The translations under genes were made by a program, and so were the position numbers. The notes beneath the pieces were generated by a model. That model saw only the letters and a list, made by a program, of their open reading frames with translations, had not been told where the DNA came from and did no database searches. A DNA stretch of 64,000 nt from Geopseudomonas aromaticivorans (GTDB lineage: Bacteria; Pseudomonadota; Gammaproteobacteria; Pseudomonadales; Pseudomonadaceae): positions 39,157 to 103,156 of the forward strand of contig NZ_JAHRGL010000015.1 of NCBI RefSeq assembly GCF_019097855.1, read 5' to 3'. Shown here one piece after another: positions 29,419 through 37,774 of the stretch; position 1 is the stretch's first letter, and the number at the start of each line of letters is the position of its first letter.

Positions 29419-30732
29419 TCAGTCGCGGTCGATCAGCGAGTGGTCGCGGGTGTCCTTCATGAACAGGTAGACCAGCAGCGAGCAGCCGATGCAGGCGGTG
29501 ACGTACCAGTAGAAGCCGCTCTCCAGGCCGACGCTCTTGAACCACAGGGCGACGTACTCGGCGGTACCGCCGAAGATCGACACGGTCAACGCGTAGGGCA
29601 GGCCGACGCCGAGGGCGCGGATCTCGGTGGGGAACAGCTCGGCCTTCACCACCGCATTGATCGCGGTGTAGCCGCTGACGATCACCAGCGCGGCCATGAT
29701 CAGGAAGAACGCGCCCCACCAGGTCTGGATGCTTTGCAGCGTGCTGAGGATCGGGTAGGTGCACAGGGTGCCGAGCACGCCGAAGGCGATCAGGATCGGC
29801 CGGCGGCCGATCTTGTCCGACAGCGCGCCGACGATCGGCTGCAGCAGCATGAACAGGAACAGGGTGGCGGCCGAGATCATGGTCGAGTCGGCCTTGCTCA
29901 TGCCGACGCTGTTGACCAGGTACTTCTGCATGTAGGTGGTGTAGGTGTAGAAGGCCAGGGTGCCGCCCATGGTCAGGCCGACCACGGTGAGCACCGCCTT
30001 GGGGTGGCGCAGCAGGGTGCGCAGCAGGCTTTCCTTCGGTACGGCCTTGTCCTGCTTCTTGCTGAAGGATTCGGTTTCCTCCATGCCGCGGCGCAGCAGC
30101 ATGGCGACCACCGCACACAGCGCGCCGATCAGGAACGGAATGCGCCAGCCCCAGCTTTCCAGCTGCTCGACGCTGAGGGTCTGCTGCAGGACGATCAGCA
30201 CCGCCAGGGCGATCAGCTGGCCGGAGATCAGCGTGACGTACTGGAAGCTGGCGAAGAAGCCGCGCTTGTCGCTGGTCGCCATCTCGCTGAGGTAGGTGGC
30301 CGAGGTGCCGTACTCGCCGCCGACCGACAGGCCCTGCAGCAGGCGCGCCACCACCAGCAGGATCGGCGCGGCGACGCCGATGGTTTCGTAGCTGGGGGTC
30401 AGGGCAATCAGCAGCGAGCCGAAGCACATCAGCAGCACCGAGCCCAGCAGCGCGGCCTTGCGCCCCTTACGGTCGGCATAGATGCCCATCAGCCAGCCGC
30501 CGACCGGACGCATCAGGAAGCCCACGGCGAAGATCGCCGCGGTATTCAGCAGCTGCGCGGTCTGGTCGCCCTGGGGGAAGAAGGCCTTGGCGAAGTACAG
30601 CGAGAAGGCGGCGTAGACGTACCAGTCGTACCACTCGACGAGATTGCCGATCGAGCCGCTGAAGATCGACTTGACCCGTTGCGAGGTGGTTCTTGGCGCT
30701 GCGGCGACAGACAGGGTGGCGGAAGCTTCCAT
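29419..30732 (-). CDS. kgtP: 2-oxoglutarate (alpha-ketoglutarate) permease, MHS family
   Basis: 437 aa from ATG 30732. Twelve-helix MFS symporter of the metabolite:H+ family, close to E. coli KgtP across its length: GNLVEWYDWYVYAAFSLYFA, GGWLMGIYADRKGRKAALL, QGLSVGGEYGTSATYLSE, FYTYTTYMQKYLVN and IGALSDKIGRRP-like VGALSDKIGRRPILI. It imports 2-oxoglutarate with protons. Behind it on the same strand side lie MifR/MifS-type regulator genes, and a sigma-54 promoter stands directly upstream. Confidence 0.92.
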   Translation of the reverse strand: MEASATLSVAAAPRTTSQRVKSIFSGSIGNLVEWYDWYVYAAFSLYFAKAFFPQGDQTAQLLNTAAIFAVGFLMRPVGGWLMGIYADRKGRKAALLGSVLLMCFGSLLIALTPSYETIGVAAPILLVVARLLQGLSVGGEYGTSATYLSEMATSDKRGFFASFQYVTLISGQLIALAVLIVLQQTLSVEQLESWGWRIPFLIGALCAVVAMLLRRGMEETESFSKKQDKAVPKESLLRTLLRHPKAVLTVVGLTMGGTLAFYTYTTYMQKYLVNSVGMSKADSTMISAATLFLFMLLQPIVGALSDKIGRRPILIAFGVLGTLCTYPILSTLQSIQTWWGAFFLIMAALVIVSGYTAINAVVKAELFPTEIRALGVGLPYALTVSIFGGTAEYVALWFKSVGLESGFYWYVTACIGCSLLVYLFMKDTRDHSLIDRD

Positions 30733-30789
30733 CACGAATCCTCTGATCATTGTTATGGGCAGGCGACGGCGCGCCTGGATAGAGCACTC

Positions 30790-30805
30790 AGCAGGATGCG
30801 TGCCA
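30790..30805 (-). promoter_or_regulatory. Sigma-54 promoter of kgtP
   Basis: Minus-strand TGGCACG-CATC-CTGCT matches TGGCACG-N4-TTGCW with one change and exact GG-N10-GC spacing. The predicted start at about 30779 leaves a leader of about 47 nt to the ATG. Confidence 0.82.
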
Positions 30806-30846
30806 GGGCTGCAGGCCCCGTGGATCAAGGGTTTCGCGGCATCGCT

Positions 30847-30894
30847 CGGCGGATTGTTGCCGGTCGGCGGTGGAGCGTCGGCAAGAATCCGCCG
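30847..30894. promoter_or_regulatory. Large dyad between mifR and kgtP
   Basis: Arms CGGCGGATTGTTGCCG (30847-30862) and CGGCAAGAATCCGCCG (30879-30894) pair at 15 of 16 positions around a 16-nt loop. It lies 68-115 bp upstream of the kgtP start, where a MifR enhancer would be, and also just behind mifR, where a terminator would be. No T run follows, which favours the enhancer reading. Confidence 0.6.
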
Positions 30895-30907
30895 ATGGCT
30901 GGCGCCG

Positions 30908-32242
30908 CTATTCGCCGGCGGGGAGGAACGCCTCGCGGCTCAGGCCGTGGCGCTGCATCTTCTCGTTGAGGGTGCGTCGCGGCAGCTGCAGGTCCTCGAG
31001 CACCGCCTTGATGTCGCCGCGGTGGCGGCTCAGCGCGGCGCGCAGGCACTGCGCCTCGAAGGCCTCCAGTCGTTCGGCCAGCGACGGGGCGCCGCTGCTC
31101 TCGGCGCTGGCCGGGCGGGCCAGCGCCAGTACATGGCGTTCGGCGGCATTGGCCAGTTCGCGCACGTTGCCCGGCCAGTCGTGGCCGAGCAGCTGGCCGA
31201 GCAGCGCGCCGTCGAGCAGGCGTACCGGGCGCTGCAGGCGGGCGCCGGCCGCCTCGCAGAAACGCTGGAACAGCAGCGGGATGTCTTCGCGGCGCTCGCG
31301 CAGCGGCGGCAGCGGCAGCTCGGCGACGGCGAGGCGGTAGTACAGGTCCTGGCGAAAGCGCCCGGCGGCGATCTCGGCCTGCAGGTCCGGCTTGGTCGCG
31401 GCGACCACCCGCAGGTCGACGGCGATGCTGCGGTTGGCGCCGAGGCGCTCGACCTGCTGCTCCTGCAGCACGCGCAGCAGCTTGGCCTGCTGCGCCAGCG
31501 GCAGGCTCTCGATCTCGTCGAGGAACAGGGTGCCGCCGCTGGCGTACTCGAGCTTGCCGATGCGCCGGCCCTGGGCACCGGTGAAGGCGCCGCTCTCGTG
31601 GCCGAACAGCTCGCTCTCGAACAGCTGCTCCGGAATCGCCGCGCAGTTGAGGGCGACGAAGGGCTGCTCGGCGCGCGGGCCGAAGTCGTGCAGGCAGCGC
31701 GCCACCAGCTCCTTGCCGCTGCCGGTTTCGCCGCGCAGCAGCACGTTGACCGGCGTCGCTGCCAGCTCCAGCACCTGCGCGCGCAGGTGCTGCATGACCG
31801 GCGAGGCGCCGAGCAGGCGCGCCTCCAGCTGCCCGGCGGCGTCGACGCGGCGCCGCAGACGGCGGTTGTCCAGCACCAGGCGGCGCTTGTCGAGGGCGCG
31901 CGTCAGGCTGGCGAGCAGGGTCTGCGGGGCGAAGGGTTTTTCCAGGAAGTCGTAGGCGCCGTGGCGCATCGCTTCCACCGCCATCGGCACGTCGCCGTGG
32001 CCGGTGAGCAGGATCACCGGCAGCTCAGGATCCTGCGCCTGCAGGCGCTCGAGCAGGCCGAGGCCGTCGAGGCCGGGCATGCGCACGTCGCTGAGGATCA
32101 CCCCGGCGAAATCGCGCTCCAGCGCCGCCAGGCAGGCTTCGGCACGCTCGTACACGCGCACGGCGAAGCCGGACAGTTCCAGCCACTGCTGCACCGCCTC
32201 GCGGATGCTCGCTTCGTCGTCGATGACGATCACTGATTGCAT
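30908..32242 (-). CDS. mifR: Sigma-54-dependent response regulator, MifR/DctD type
   Basis: 444 aa from ATG 32242. Receiver domain with phospho-acceptor Asp52 (VILSDVRMPGLDG), AAA+ domain with Walker A GETGSGKE at 171-178 and the sigma-54 contact GAFTGA at 218-223, and a Fis-type HTH at the C-terminus (HRGDIKAVLEDLQLPRRTLNEK). It activates enhancer-dependent promoters. The adjacent kgtP with its sigma-54 promoter points to MifR, the regulator of 2-oxoglutarate use. Its start overlaps the kinase end by 13 bp. Confidence 0.88.
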   Translation of the reverse strand: MQSVIVIDDEASIREAVQQWLELSGFAVRVYERAEACLAALERDFAGVILSDVRMPGLDGLGLLERLQAQDPELPVILLTGHGDVPMAVEAMRHGAYDFLEKPFAPQTLLASLTRALDKRRLVLDNRRLRRRVDAAGQLEARLLGASPVMQHLRAQVLELAATPVNVLLRGETGSGKELVARCLHDFGPRAEQPFVALNCAAIPEQLFESELFGHESGAFTGAQGRRIGKLEYASGGTLFLDEIESLPLAQQAKLLRVLQEQQVERLGANRSIAVDLRVVAATKPDLQAEIAAGRFRQDLYYRLAVAELPLPPLRERREDIPLLFQRFCEAAGARLQRPVRLLDGALLGQLLGHDWPGNVRELANAAERHVLALARPASAESSGAPSLAERLEAFEAQCLRAALSRHRGDIKAVLEDLQLPRRTLNEKMQRHGLSREAFLPAGE

Positions 32243-34038
32243 GGGGGCTCCTCGGCCGGGTCGATGGGCAGGCGCAGGCTGAAGCAGGCGCCGGCGTCGC
32301 GGTTGCCGGCGCTCAGGCTGCCGCCCAGTTCGCGGACGATACCGTAGGACACCGCGAGGCCGAGGCCCAGCCCCTCGCCCACCGGCTTGGTGGTGAAGAA
32401 GGGATCGAACACGCAGCCCAGGTGTTCGGCGGCGATGCCGCCGCCGTTGTCGCAGACCTCGAGCAGCCACTGGCCATCCTCGGCGGCGAGGTGCACGGCA
32501 AGGCGCGGCGGCGTCTGCTGCGCGCTGGCGTCGAGGGCGTTGCGCAGCAGGTTGACCAGCACCTGCTCCAGGCGAATGGCGTCGCCGCGGGTCCAGGCCG
32601 GGCGGGCCAGCTCGAGCTGCAGCTCGGGGCGCAGCTGGCGCAGGCGCGGCTCGAGCAGCTGCAGGGCCTGGTCGACCACATGGGCCAGGTCCAGGCGCTC
32701 GCGCAGGCCGCCGGGGCTCTGCCGGGCGAAGGTCTTCAGGTGGCCGGTGAGTGCCGCCATGCGCTCGAGCAGGGCGTCGAGGCGCTGCACGGCCTGGCCG
32801 GCCTCGGCGTGGCGGCCGCTGTCGAGCAGCAGGCGCAGGCTGGCCAGGTGCATGCGCTGGGCGGTCAGCGGCTGGTTGAGTTCGTGGGCCAGCGCCGCCG
32901 ACATCTGCCCCAGCGCGGCCAGCTTGGCGGCCTGCACCAGGCCGTCCTGGGCGGTGCGCAGGGCGGCGGTGCGCTGCTCGACCATGCGCTCCAGTTCGGC
33001 CTGGTTGTGCGCGCGCAGGCGCGCCAGGCGGCGGCGCTGCTGCAGCCACAGCAGCAGGAACAGCAGCGCCAGCGCGGCACCGGCCGCGGCCATCGCGGCG
33101 CTGCGCCCGGCCGCGGCGACGCTCTGCGGCTGGCGCAGCAGGTGCAGGGTCCAGCCCTCGCCGGGCAGCGGCAGCGACGCCCACAGGTAGTCGCGCCGCC
33201 CCTGCGGGCCGTCGACCTCGGCCAGCCGCGCATGCTCGCCGATCTCCCGGCGGGTGCGCTGCTGCAGCGGTTCCAGTGGCTGGCGGTCGTACTGGCGGCT
33301 GGCGGCCAGTTCGGCGTGGTCGGCCGCGCTCAGCGGCTGCAGCTGGCGGTAGCGCCAGGCCGGCTGGTTGGCGATGAACACGATGCCGCGGGCGTCGCTG
33401 ACCAGGATGGTTTCCGCCGGGCTGCTCCAGCTCTGCTCGAGGCCGGGGAACTCCAGCTTGACCACCACGGCGCCGAGGAACTCGCCCTGTTCGTCGCGCA
33501 CGGCCTGGGACAGGAAGTAGCCGGGCACGCTGCTGGTCACGCCCACCGCATAGAAGCGCCCGCTGCCCTGGCGGCGCGCCTGCTGGAAGTACGGGCGGAA
33601 TGCATAGCTGTGGCCGACGAAGCTGGTCGGCAGGCGCCAGTTGCTGGCGGCCAGCGCCAGGCCGTCGCGGTCGATCAGCACCAGGCTGGAGGAGTGCGCC
33701 GCCGCGTTGATCGCCTCCAGCTTGCGGTCGAGCTGCTGGCGGCGCTCGGCAGCGAGCGGCTGCTGCAGCGCCGCGCGCAGCTCGGGGTCGAGGGCGAGCA
33801 CCGCCGGCAGTGTCTGGTAGCGGTCGATCAGGGTACGCAGGGTGCCGGCGTACAGCGACAGCTGCTCGCCGGCCTGGGCGGCCTCGCGCGCCAGCGCCTG
33901 GCGCTCGGCCTGGCGGCCGGCCAGCGCGGCGAGCAGCAGCACGCCGACCAGGAGCGGCAGCAGGAGCAGGACAAGGCGCAGACGGCGGGAGCTGGGCATC
34001 GGACGCGGCAGACGGGAGCGGAGCGCAGACGATAGCAT
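32230..34038 (-). CDS. mifS: Sensor histidine kinase, MifS/DctB type
   Basis: 602 aa from ATG 34038; an ATG 13 codons later is also possible (589 aa). Numbered from that later start: transmembrane helices at about 8-26 and 298-320 flank a periplasmic Cache-like sensor (SLVLIDRDGLALAASNW, RPYFQQARRQGSGRFYAVGV). A coiled segment, the H box AHELNQPLTAQRMHL with His372, and the ATPase motifs LLRNALDAS, DNGGGI and GEGLGLGLAVSYGI follow. It is the DctB-like partner of MifR, likely sensing external C5/C4 acids. Ligand is inferred. Confidence 0.87.
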   Translation of the reverse strand: MLSSALRSRLPRPMPSSRRLRLVLLLLPLLVGVLLLAALAGRQAERQALAREAAQAGEQLSLYAGTLRTLIDRYQTLPAVLALDPELRAALQQPLAAERRQQLDRKLEAINAAAHSSSLVLIDRDGLALAASNWRLPTSFVGHSYAFRPYFQQARRQGSGRFYAVGVTSSVPGYFLSQAVRDEQGEFLGAVVVKLEFPGLEQSWSSPAETILVSDARGIVFIANQPAWRYRQLQPLSAADHAELAASRQYDRQPLEPLQQRTRREIGEHARLAEVDGPQGRRDYLWASLPLPGEGWTLHLLRQPQSVAAAGRSAAMAAAGAALALLFLLLWLQQRRRLARLRAHNQAELERMVEQRTAALRTAQDGLVQAAKLAALGQMSAALAHELNQPLTAQRMHLASLRLLLDSGRHAEAGQAVQRLDALLERMAALTGHLKTFARQSPGGLRERLDLAHVVDQALQLLEPRLRQLRPELQLELARPAWTRGDAIRLEQVLVNLLRNALDASAQQTPPRLAVHLAAEDGQWLLEVCDNGGGIAAEHLGCVFDPFFTTKPVGEGLGLGLAVSYGIVRELGGSLSAGNRDAGACFSLRLPIDPAEEPPCNQ

Positions 34039-34108
34039 GGGCCCGCCCTGCCCCGCGCCGGCGCGACTGGCTACACTGCGCGACATCGCCAGCGACGTCC
34101 TGACCGCC

Positions 34109-34996
34109 ATGATCCTGCACCCCTGGTCCCACCCCTCCTCGGCCGGCTTTACCCTGCGCGGCTGGCACAGCACGCCCTCGGGCAAGCCGCTGCTGCACTT
34201 CCTGCACGGCAACGGTTTCTGCGGGCGCACCTACGAGCCGCTGCTGCGCCTGCTGGCCAGCGACTTCGACCTGTGGCTGTGCGACGTCCAGGGCCATGGC
34301 GACAGCGACCACGGTGGCCGCTTCCACGGCTGGAACCGCAGCGCCGAGCTGGCCGTGGAGGCGTTCCAGGCCGGCCTCGGGCGCTTCGGCGCGGTGCCGC
34401 GCTATGCCAGCGGGCACAGCTTCGGCGGCGTGCTCAGCGGCCTGATCCTGGCCGCCGAGCCGGCGCTGTTCCGGCGCGCGGTGCTGCTCGATCCGGTGCT
34501 GTTGTCGCCGGCGATGATCGGCGTGATGGCGCTGTCCGAGCTGCTCGGCCTGCAGGAGCGCCACGCCCTGGCACGCCGGGCGAAGGAGCGGCGCAGCCGC
34601 TGGCCGGACCGTGCCGCCGCCTACGCGGGCCTGCACGGGCGCGGGATCTTTCGCGGCTGGAGCGATGCGGCGCTGCACGCCTACGTCGAGCATGCGCTGC
34701 AGGAGGTCGACGGCGGCGTCGAGCTGAAGTGCCAGCCCAGTCGCGAGGCGGAGATCTTCGCTTCCTACCCGCGCCGGCTGTGGCGTGCGCTGGCGCAGGT
34801 CGCCACGCCGACCCTGGTGCTGCACGGCCAGGCCAGCTATCCCTTCGTCGGCAAGAGCGTGGCGCGCTGGTGCGCGCTCAATCACCGGGTCAGTGCACAG
34901 CGGGTGAGCGGTGGCCACTGCTTCATGCAGGAGCAGCCGGCCGACTGTGCGGCGCGGGTGAGCGGTTTCCTGCTGGGAACGGCGGGCGACGACTGA
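34109..34996 (+). CDS. Alpha/beta hydrolase
   Basis: 295 aa from ATG 34109. Alpha/beta fold with the oxyanion motif LHGNGFCGRTYEP, the nucleophile elbow SGHSFGG and the catalytic His region RVSGGHCFMQEQP. Substrate unknown. It is divergent from the sensor kinase (70-bp gap), so the two may share regulation. No signal peptide is seen, so it is likely cytosolic. Confidence 0.88.
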   Translation: MILHPWSHPSSAGFTLRGWHSTPSGKPLLHFLHGNGFCGRTYEPLLRLLASDFDLWLCDVQGHGDSDHGGRFHGWNRSAELAVEAFQAGLGRFGAVPRYASGHSFGGVLSGLILAAEPALFRRAVLLDPVLLSPAMIGVMALSELLGLQERHALARRAKERRSRWPDRAAAYAGLHGRGIFRGWSDAALHAYVEHALQEVDGGVELKCQPSREAEIFASYPRRLWRALAQVATPTLVLHGQASYPFVGKSVARWCALNHRVSAQRVSGGHCFMQEQPADCAARVSGFLLGTAGDD

Positions 34997-35009
34997 GGCG
35001 TGCGGCGGC

Positions 35010-35417
35010 TCAGCGCTCCTGCGGCGGATGGCGGCGGCGCCATTCGTCGAGGTTGATCACCCGCTCCCCGGCCGCCTCCACCGCCTCGGGCGGCTCGCGG
35101 AACGGGTGCGGGTCCAGCTCGATCAGCGCGGGTTGGCGGCCGAACAGCACGATCCGCCCGTTGTGGCGCTGCTCGCCGGTCACGGTGAACTCGAAGGCGT
35201 ACTCGCGGGCCAGGCGCAGCTGGCCGCGGCGGTCGCGCTGCAGGCGCAGGCGACGGAACGCCACGTTTTCGTCGAGCAGCAGCACGTCCTCGCGCTGGCA
35301 AGCCTCACGCACCAGGCGCAGGGCATGCTCGTGCACGCCATGGGCATGCCACAGCCAGGCGCAGGCGCCGAGCGCCAGCAGCAGGGCGGTCAGCTCGCCG
35401 AGCGTCAGCATGCGCAC
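35010..35417 (-). CDS. DUF3301-type small membrane-anchored protein
   Basis: 135 aa. One N-terminal transmembrane helix (about 7-23, LGELTALLLALGACAWLW) and a soluble domain with FRRLRLQRDRRGQLRLAREY and EFTVTGEQRHNGRIVLFG. This matches the DUF3301 family, which I recall next to the acyl-CoA thioesterase in Pseudomonas. Role unknown. It follows the thioesterase gene on the same strand. Confidence 0.75.
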   Translation of the reverse strand: MRMLTLGELTALLLALGACAWLWHAHGVHEHALRLVREACQREDVLLLDENVAFRRLRLQRDRRGQLRLAREYAFEFTVTGEQRHNGRIVLFGRQPALIELDPHPFREPPEAVEAAGERVINLDEWRRRHPPQER

Positions 35418-35478
35418 CTGCGCGGCGGCGCGGGACAGGGGGATGGGCAGGGCGACGGCGTCGGCATGGCCGCGCGGC

Positions 35479-35961
35479 TCAGTCGTGGGCCGTCAGCGCC
35501 TGGTAGCGCTGTTCCAGCTCGCGGCGGATCTGCCGACGCTGCTCGGCCTGGGCGTAGCGGCGCTTTTCCTCGGCGGTCTGCGGGTCGATCGGCGGCACCG
35601 GTACCGACTTGCCGTGGCCATCCACGGCGACCATGGTGAAGTAGCAGCTGTTGGTGTGGCGCACGGTCTGGTTGCGGATGTCCTCGGTGAGCACCTTGAT
35701 GCCGATCTCCATCGAGGTGCTGCCAGTGTAGTTGACCGAGGCCAGGAAGGTGACCAGTTCGCCGACATGGATCGGCTGACGGAACATCACCTGATCCACC
35801 GACAGGGTGACCACGTAGCGGCCGGCATAGCGGCTGGCGCAGGCATAGGCCACCTCGTCGAGATACTTGAGCAGGGTGCCGCCATGCACGTTGCCGGAAA
35901 AGTTGGCTTTGTCCGGGGTCATCAGGACGGACATGGTCAGCTGTGCGTTACCAGATTGCAT
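35479..35961 (-). CDS. Acyl-CoA thioesterase, hotdog fold
   Basis: 160 aa from ATG 35961. Hot-dog fold acyl-CoA hydrolase of the YciA/cytosolic type: MTPDKANFSGNVHGGTLLKYLDEVAYACASRYAG-like region with catalytic N/D positions, then VDQVMFRQPIHVGELVTFLA. A charged helical tail is rich in Arg and Gln (YAQAEQRRQIRRELEQRYQ). It hydrolyses acyl-CoA to free acid and CoA; chain preference cannot be read. The open frame continues upstream, but MQSGNAQLTMSVLM is the conserved start. Confidence 0.92.
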   Translation of the reverse strand: MQSGNAQLTMSVLMTPDKANFSGNVHGGTLLKYLDEVAYACASRYAGRYVVTLSVDQVMFRQPIHVGELVTFLASVNYTGSTSMEIGIKVLTEDIRNQTVRHTNSCYFTMVAVDGHGKSVPVPPIDPQTAEEKRRYAQAEQRRQIRRELEQRYQALTAHD

Positions 35962-36259
35962 GGGTGTTTCAGGCTCTTCGACGGGTGGAGAGGACGCTAC
36001 TTTAGTCGAATGCACAGGCGCTGTGTCGAGCAAATTGCATGGCCGGTCCGCGCCGCGCGCCGCGCCGGCCGGCGCGGCGGCAAACGCCGGGCGACGAACT
36101 GGCGGCCAACGGAGACGACCCTGCGGCCAAATGTCGCGTTGCGCGGCTTTTTTGGCGTTGCTACCGGCGCCCGTCGCCGGCGATTGCCGGTATATAGGGG
36201 ATGCAGATTTACCGCTAGTGCAACAGTTGGCCGGCCCGCGCCACGCGGTCGTCCCCATC
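35962..36259. other. 298-bp intergenic region, no gene seen
   Basis: Lies between the thioesterase and the glutamine-synthetase-like gene. It has GC-rich and AT-richer patches (TATATAGGGG near 36191) but no ORF or clear stem-loop that I can support; it should carry the thioesterase promoter. Confidence 0.5.
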
Positions 36260-37639
36260 TCAGGCATGGCCCAGATACCAGCGCCAGTCCTGTTCGCCGA
36301 CCTCGGCCATGAACTGGCGGTATTCCTCCTGCTTGATCGCCAGGTAGACGCGCTGGAAGTCCGTGCCGAGGGCGTGGCGCGCCCAGTCCGACTGCTCCAG
36401 CGTGCGCAGGGCGGTCAGCCAGTCGGTGGGCAGCACTTCGCCGGCTTGGGCGTAGCCGTTGCCCTGCACCGGCGCGCCGGGATCGAGCTGCTGGCGCAGG
36501 CCGCGCTGGATGCCGGCCAGCAGCAGGGCGGCGGCCAGGTAGGGGTTGGCGTCGGCGCCGCAGATGCGGTGCTCGATGTGCCGGCTGGCCGCCGGGCCGC
36601 CCGGCACGCGCAGCGACACAGTGCGGTTGTTGACCCCCCAGCTCCTGGCCAGCGGCGCGTAGCTGTTGGCCTGGAAGCGGCGGAACGAGTTGGCGTTGGG
36701 GCAGAACACCGCCAGGCCGTCCTCGAGGGTGTCGAGCAGGCCCGCGATGGCCTGGCGCAGCAGCAGGGTGCCGTCGCCGTCAAGCTCGGCCAGCTCGCTG
36801 GCGAACAGGTTGTTGCCGTCGGCGTCGGCCAGGCTGACGTGCAGGTGCAGGCCGCTGCCGGCCAGCTCGCCGAACGGCTTGGCCATGAAGCAGGCCTGCA
36901 GCCCATGCCGGTTGGCCACCCCGCGCACCAGGCGCTTGTAGCGCACCGCCTCGTCCATCGCCTGCAGTGCGTCGCGGCGGTGCTCGAGGGTGATCTCCAC
37001 CTGCCCCGGCGCGTACTCGGAAATCGCCGTGCGCGCCGGCAGGCCCTGGGCGGCGCAGGCGGCGTAGAGGTCGTCGAGGAACGGCGCCAGCTGCTCCAGC
37101 TCGAGCACCCCGTACACCTGCGGCGCCTGCGGGCGCACGCCATTGGCCTGGCGCGCCGGCTGCGGGCGGCCGCTGGCGTCGCGATCGCGGTCGAGCAGGT
37201 AGAACTCCAGCTCGGCGGCCATCACCGGGTAATAGCCGTCGGCCTGCAGGCGGGCGATCTGGCGCGCCAGCACGTGGCGCGGGTCGGCGACGCTGGCCGG
37301 CAGGCCCTGCTCGGGGTGCATGCTGACCTGCACCTGGGCGGTTGGCGTGGCGCGCCAGGTCTGCAGGGCGAGGCTGCCGGGCAGCGGGAAGGCCCAGCAG
37401 TCGGCGTCGGCGACGTCCCAGACCAGGCCGGTGGCGTCGACATCCTCGCCGCGGATGGTCAGGCCGAGGATGCTGCTCGGCAGCGGCCGGCCGCTGGCGT
37501 AGATGGCCAGCAGCTCCTCGCGGCGCAGCAGCTTGCCGCGCGGCACGCCGCAGGGGTCGATGATGAACAGCTCGATGCTGTGGACGTCGGGATGGGCGGC
37601 GAGGAAAGTTTCGGCTTCCTGGATGTCGGCAAAGTGCAT
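36260..37639 (-). CDS. Glutamine synthetase family protein (gamma-glutamylpolyamine synthetase type)
   Basis: 459 aa. Glutamine-synthetase fold with the short N-terminal domain of the PuuA/Pau subgroup. Visible motifs are MAAELEFYLLD (metal-binding Glu), ISEYAPGQVEITLEH, GSGLHLHVSLAD, NSFRRFQANSYAPLARSWG and SRHIEHRICGADANPYLAAALL. It likely ligates glutamate to an amine in polyamine or amine catabolism. It is downstream of a class III aminotransferase, which from memory matches the PA5522-PA5523 pair. The amine substrate is not known. Confidence 0.86.
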   Translation of the reverse strand: MHFADIQEAETFLAAHPDVHSIELFIIDPCGVPRGKLLRREELLAIYASGRPLPSSILGLTIRGEDVDATGLVWDVADADCWAFPLPGSLALQTWRATPTAQVQVSMHPEQGLPASVADPRHVLARQIARLQADGYYPVMAAELEFYLLDRDRDASGRPQPARQANGVRPQAPQVYGVLELEQLAPFLDDLYAACAAQGLPARTAISEYAPGQVEITLEHRRDALQAMDEAVRYKRLVRGVANRHGLQACFMAKPFGELAGSGLHLHVSLADADGNNLFASELAELDGDGTLLLRQAIAGLLDTLEDGLAVFCPNANSFRRFQANSYAPLARSWGVNNRTVSLRVPGGPAASRHIEHRICGADANPYLAAALLLAGIQRGLRQQLDPGAPVQGNGYAQAGEVLPTDWLTALRTLEQSDWARHALGTDFQRVYLAIKQEEYRQFMAEVGEQDWRWYLGHA

Positions 37640-37667
37640 GGGGCAATCCTTCTGCGCTGCGGTCTGG

Positions 37668-37692
37668 CGTAGGGTGCGCCGTGCGCACCAGC
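37668..37692. repeat. Partial palindromic repeat, copy 3
   Basis: CGTAGGGTGCGCCGTGCGCACC, one arm of the family seen at 25434 and 59630, in the 135-bp gap between the GS-like and aminotransferase genes. A degenerate second half follows. Confidence 0.65.
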
Positions 37693-37774
37693 GGCGTTGC
37701 GGTGCGCGCGGCCACGGGCCGCGCGCTGGTTAGCCGCGCCCGGGCGCGCTGCCGGAGGGGTAGCGGGCCACGGC

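Noticed and set aside
30908-34918. Single 1336-codon minus-strand frame
   Set aside because: Only its C-terminal 444 codons (MifR) make sense; the rest is a shadow of the sensor kinase and the hydrolase genes.
37681-37774. Full second arm for repeat copy 3
   Set aside because: Only the left arm and a degenerate GC-rich tail are present, so I list a partial copy.
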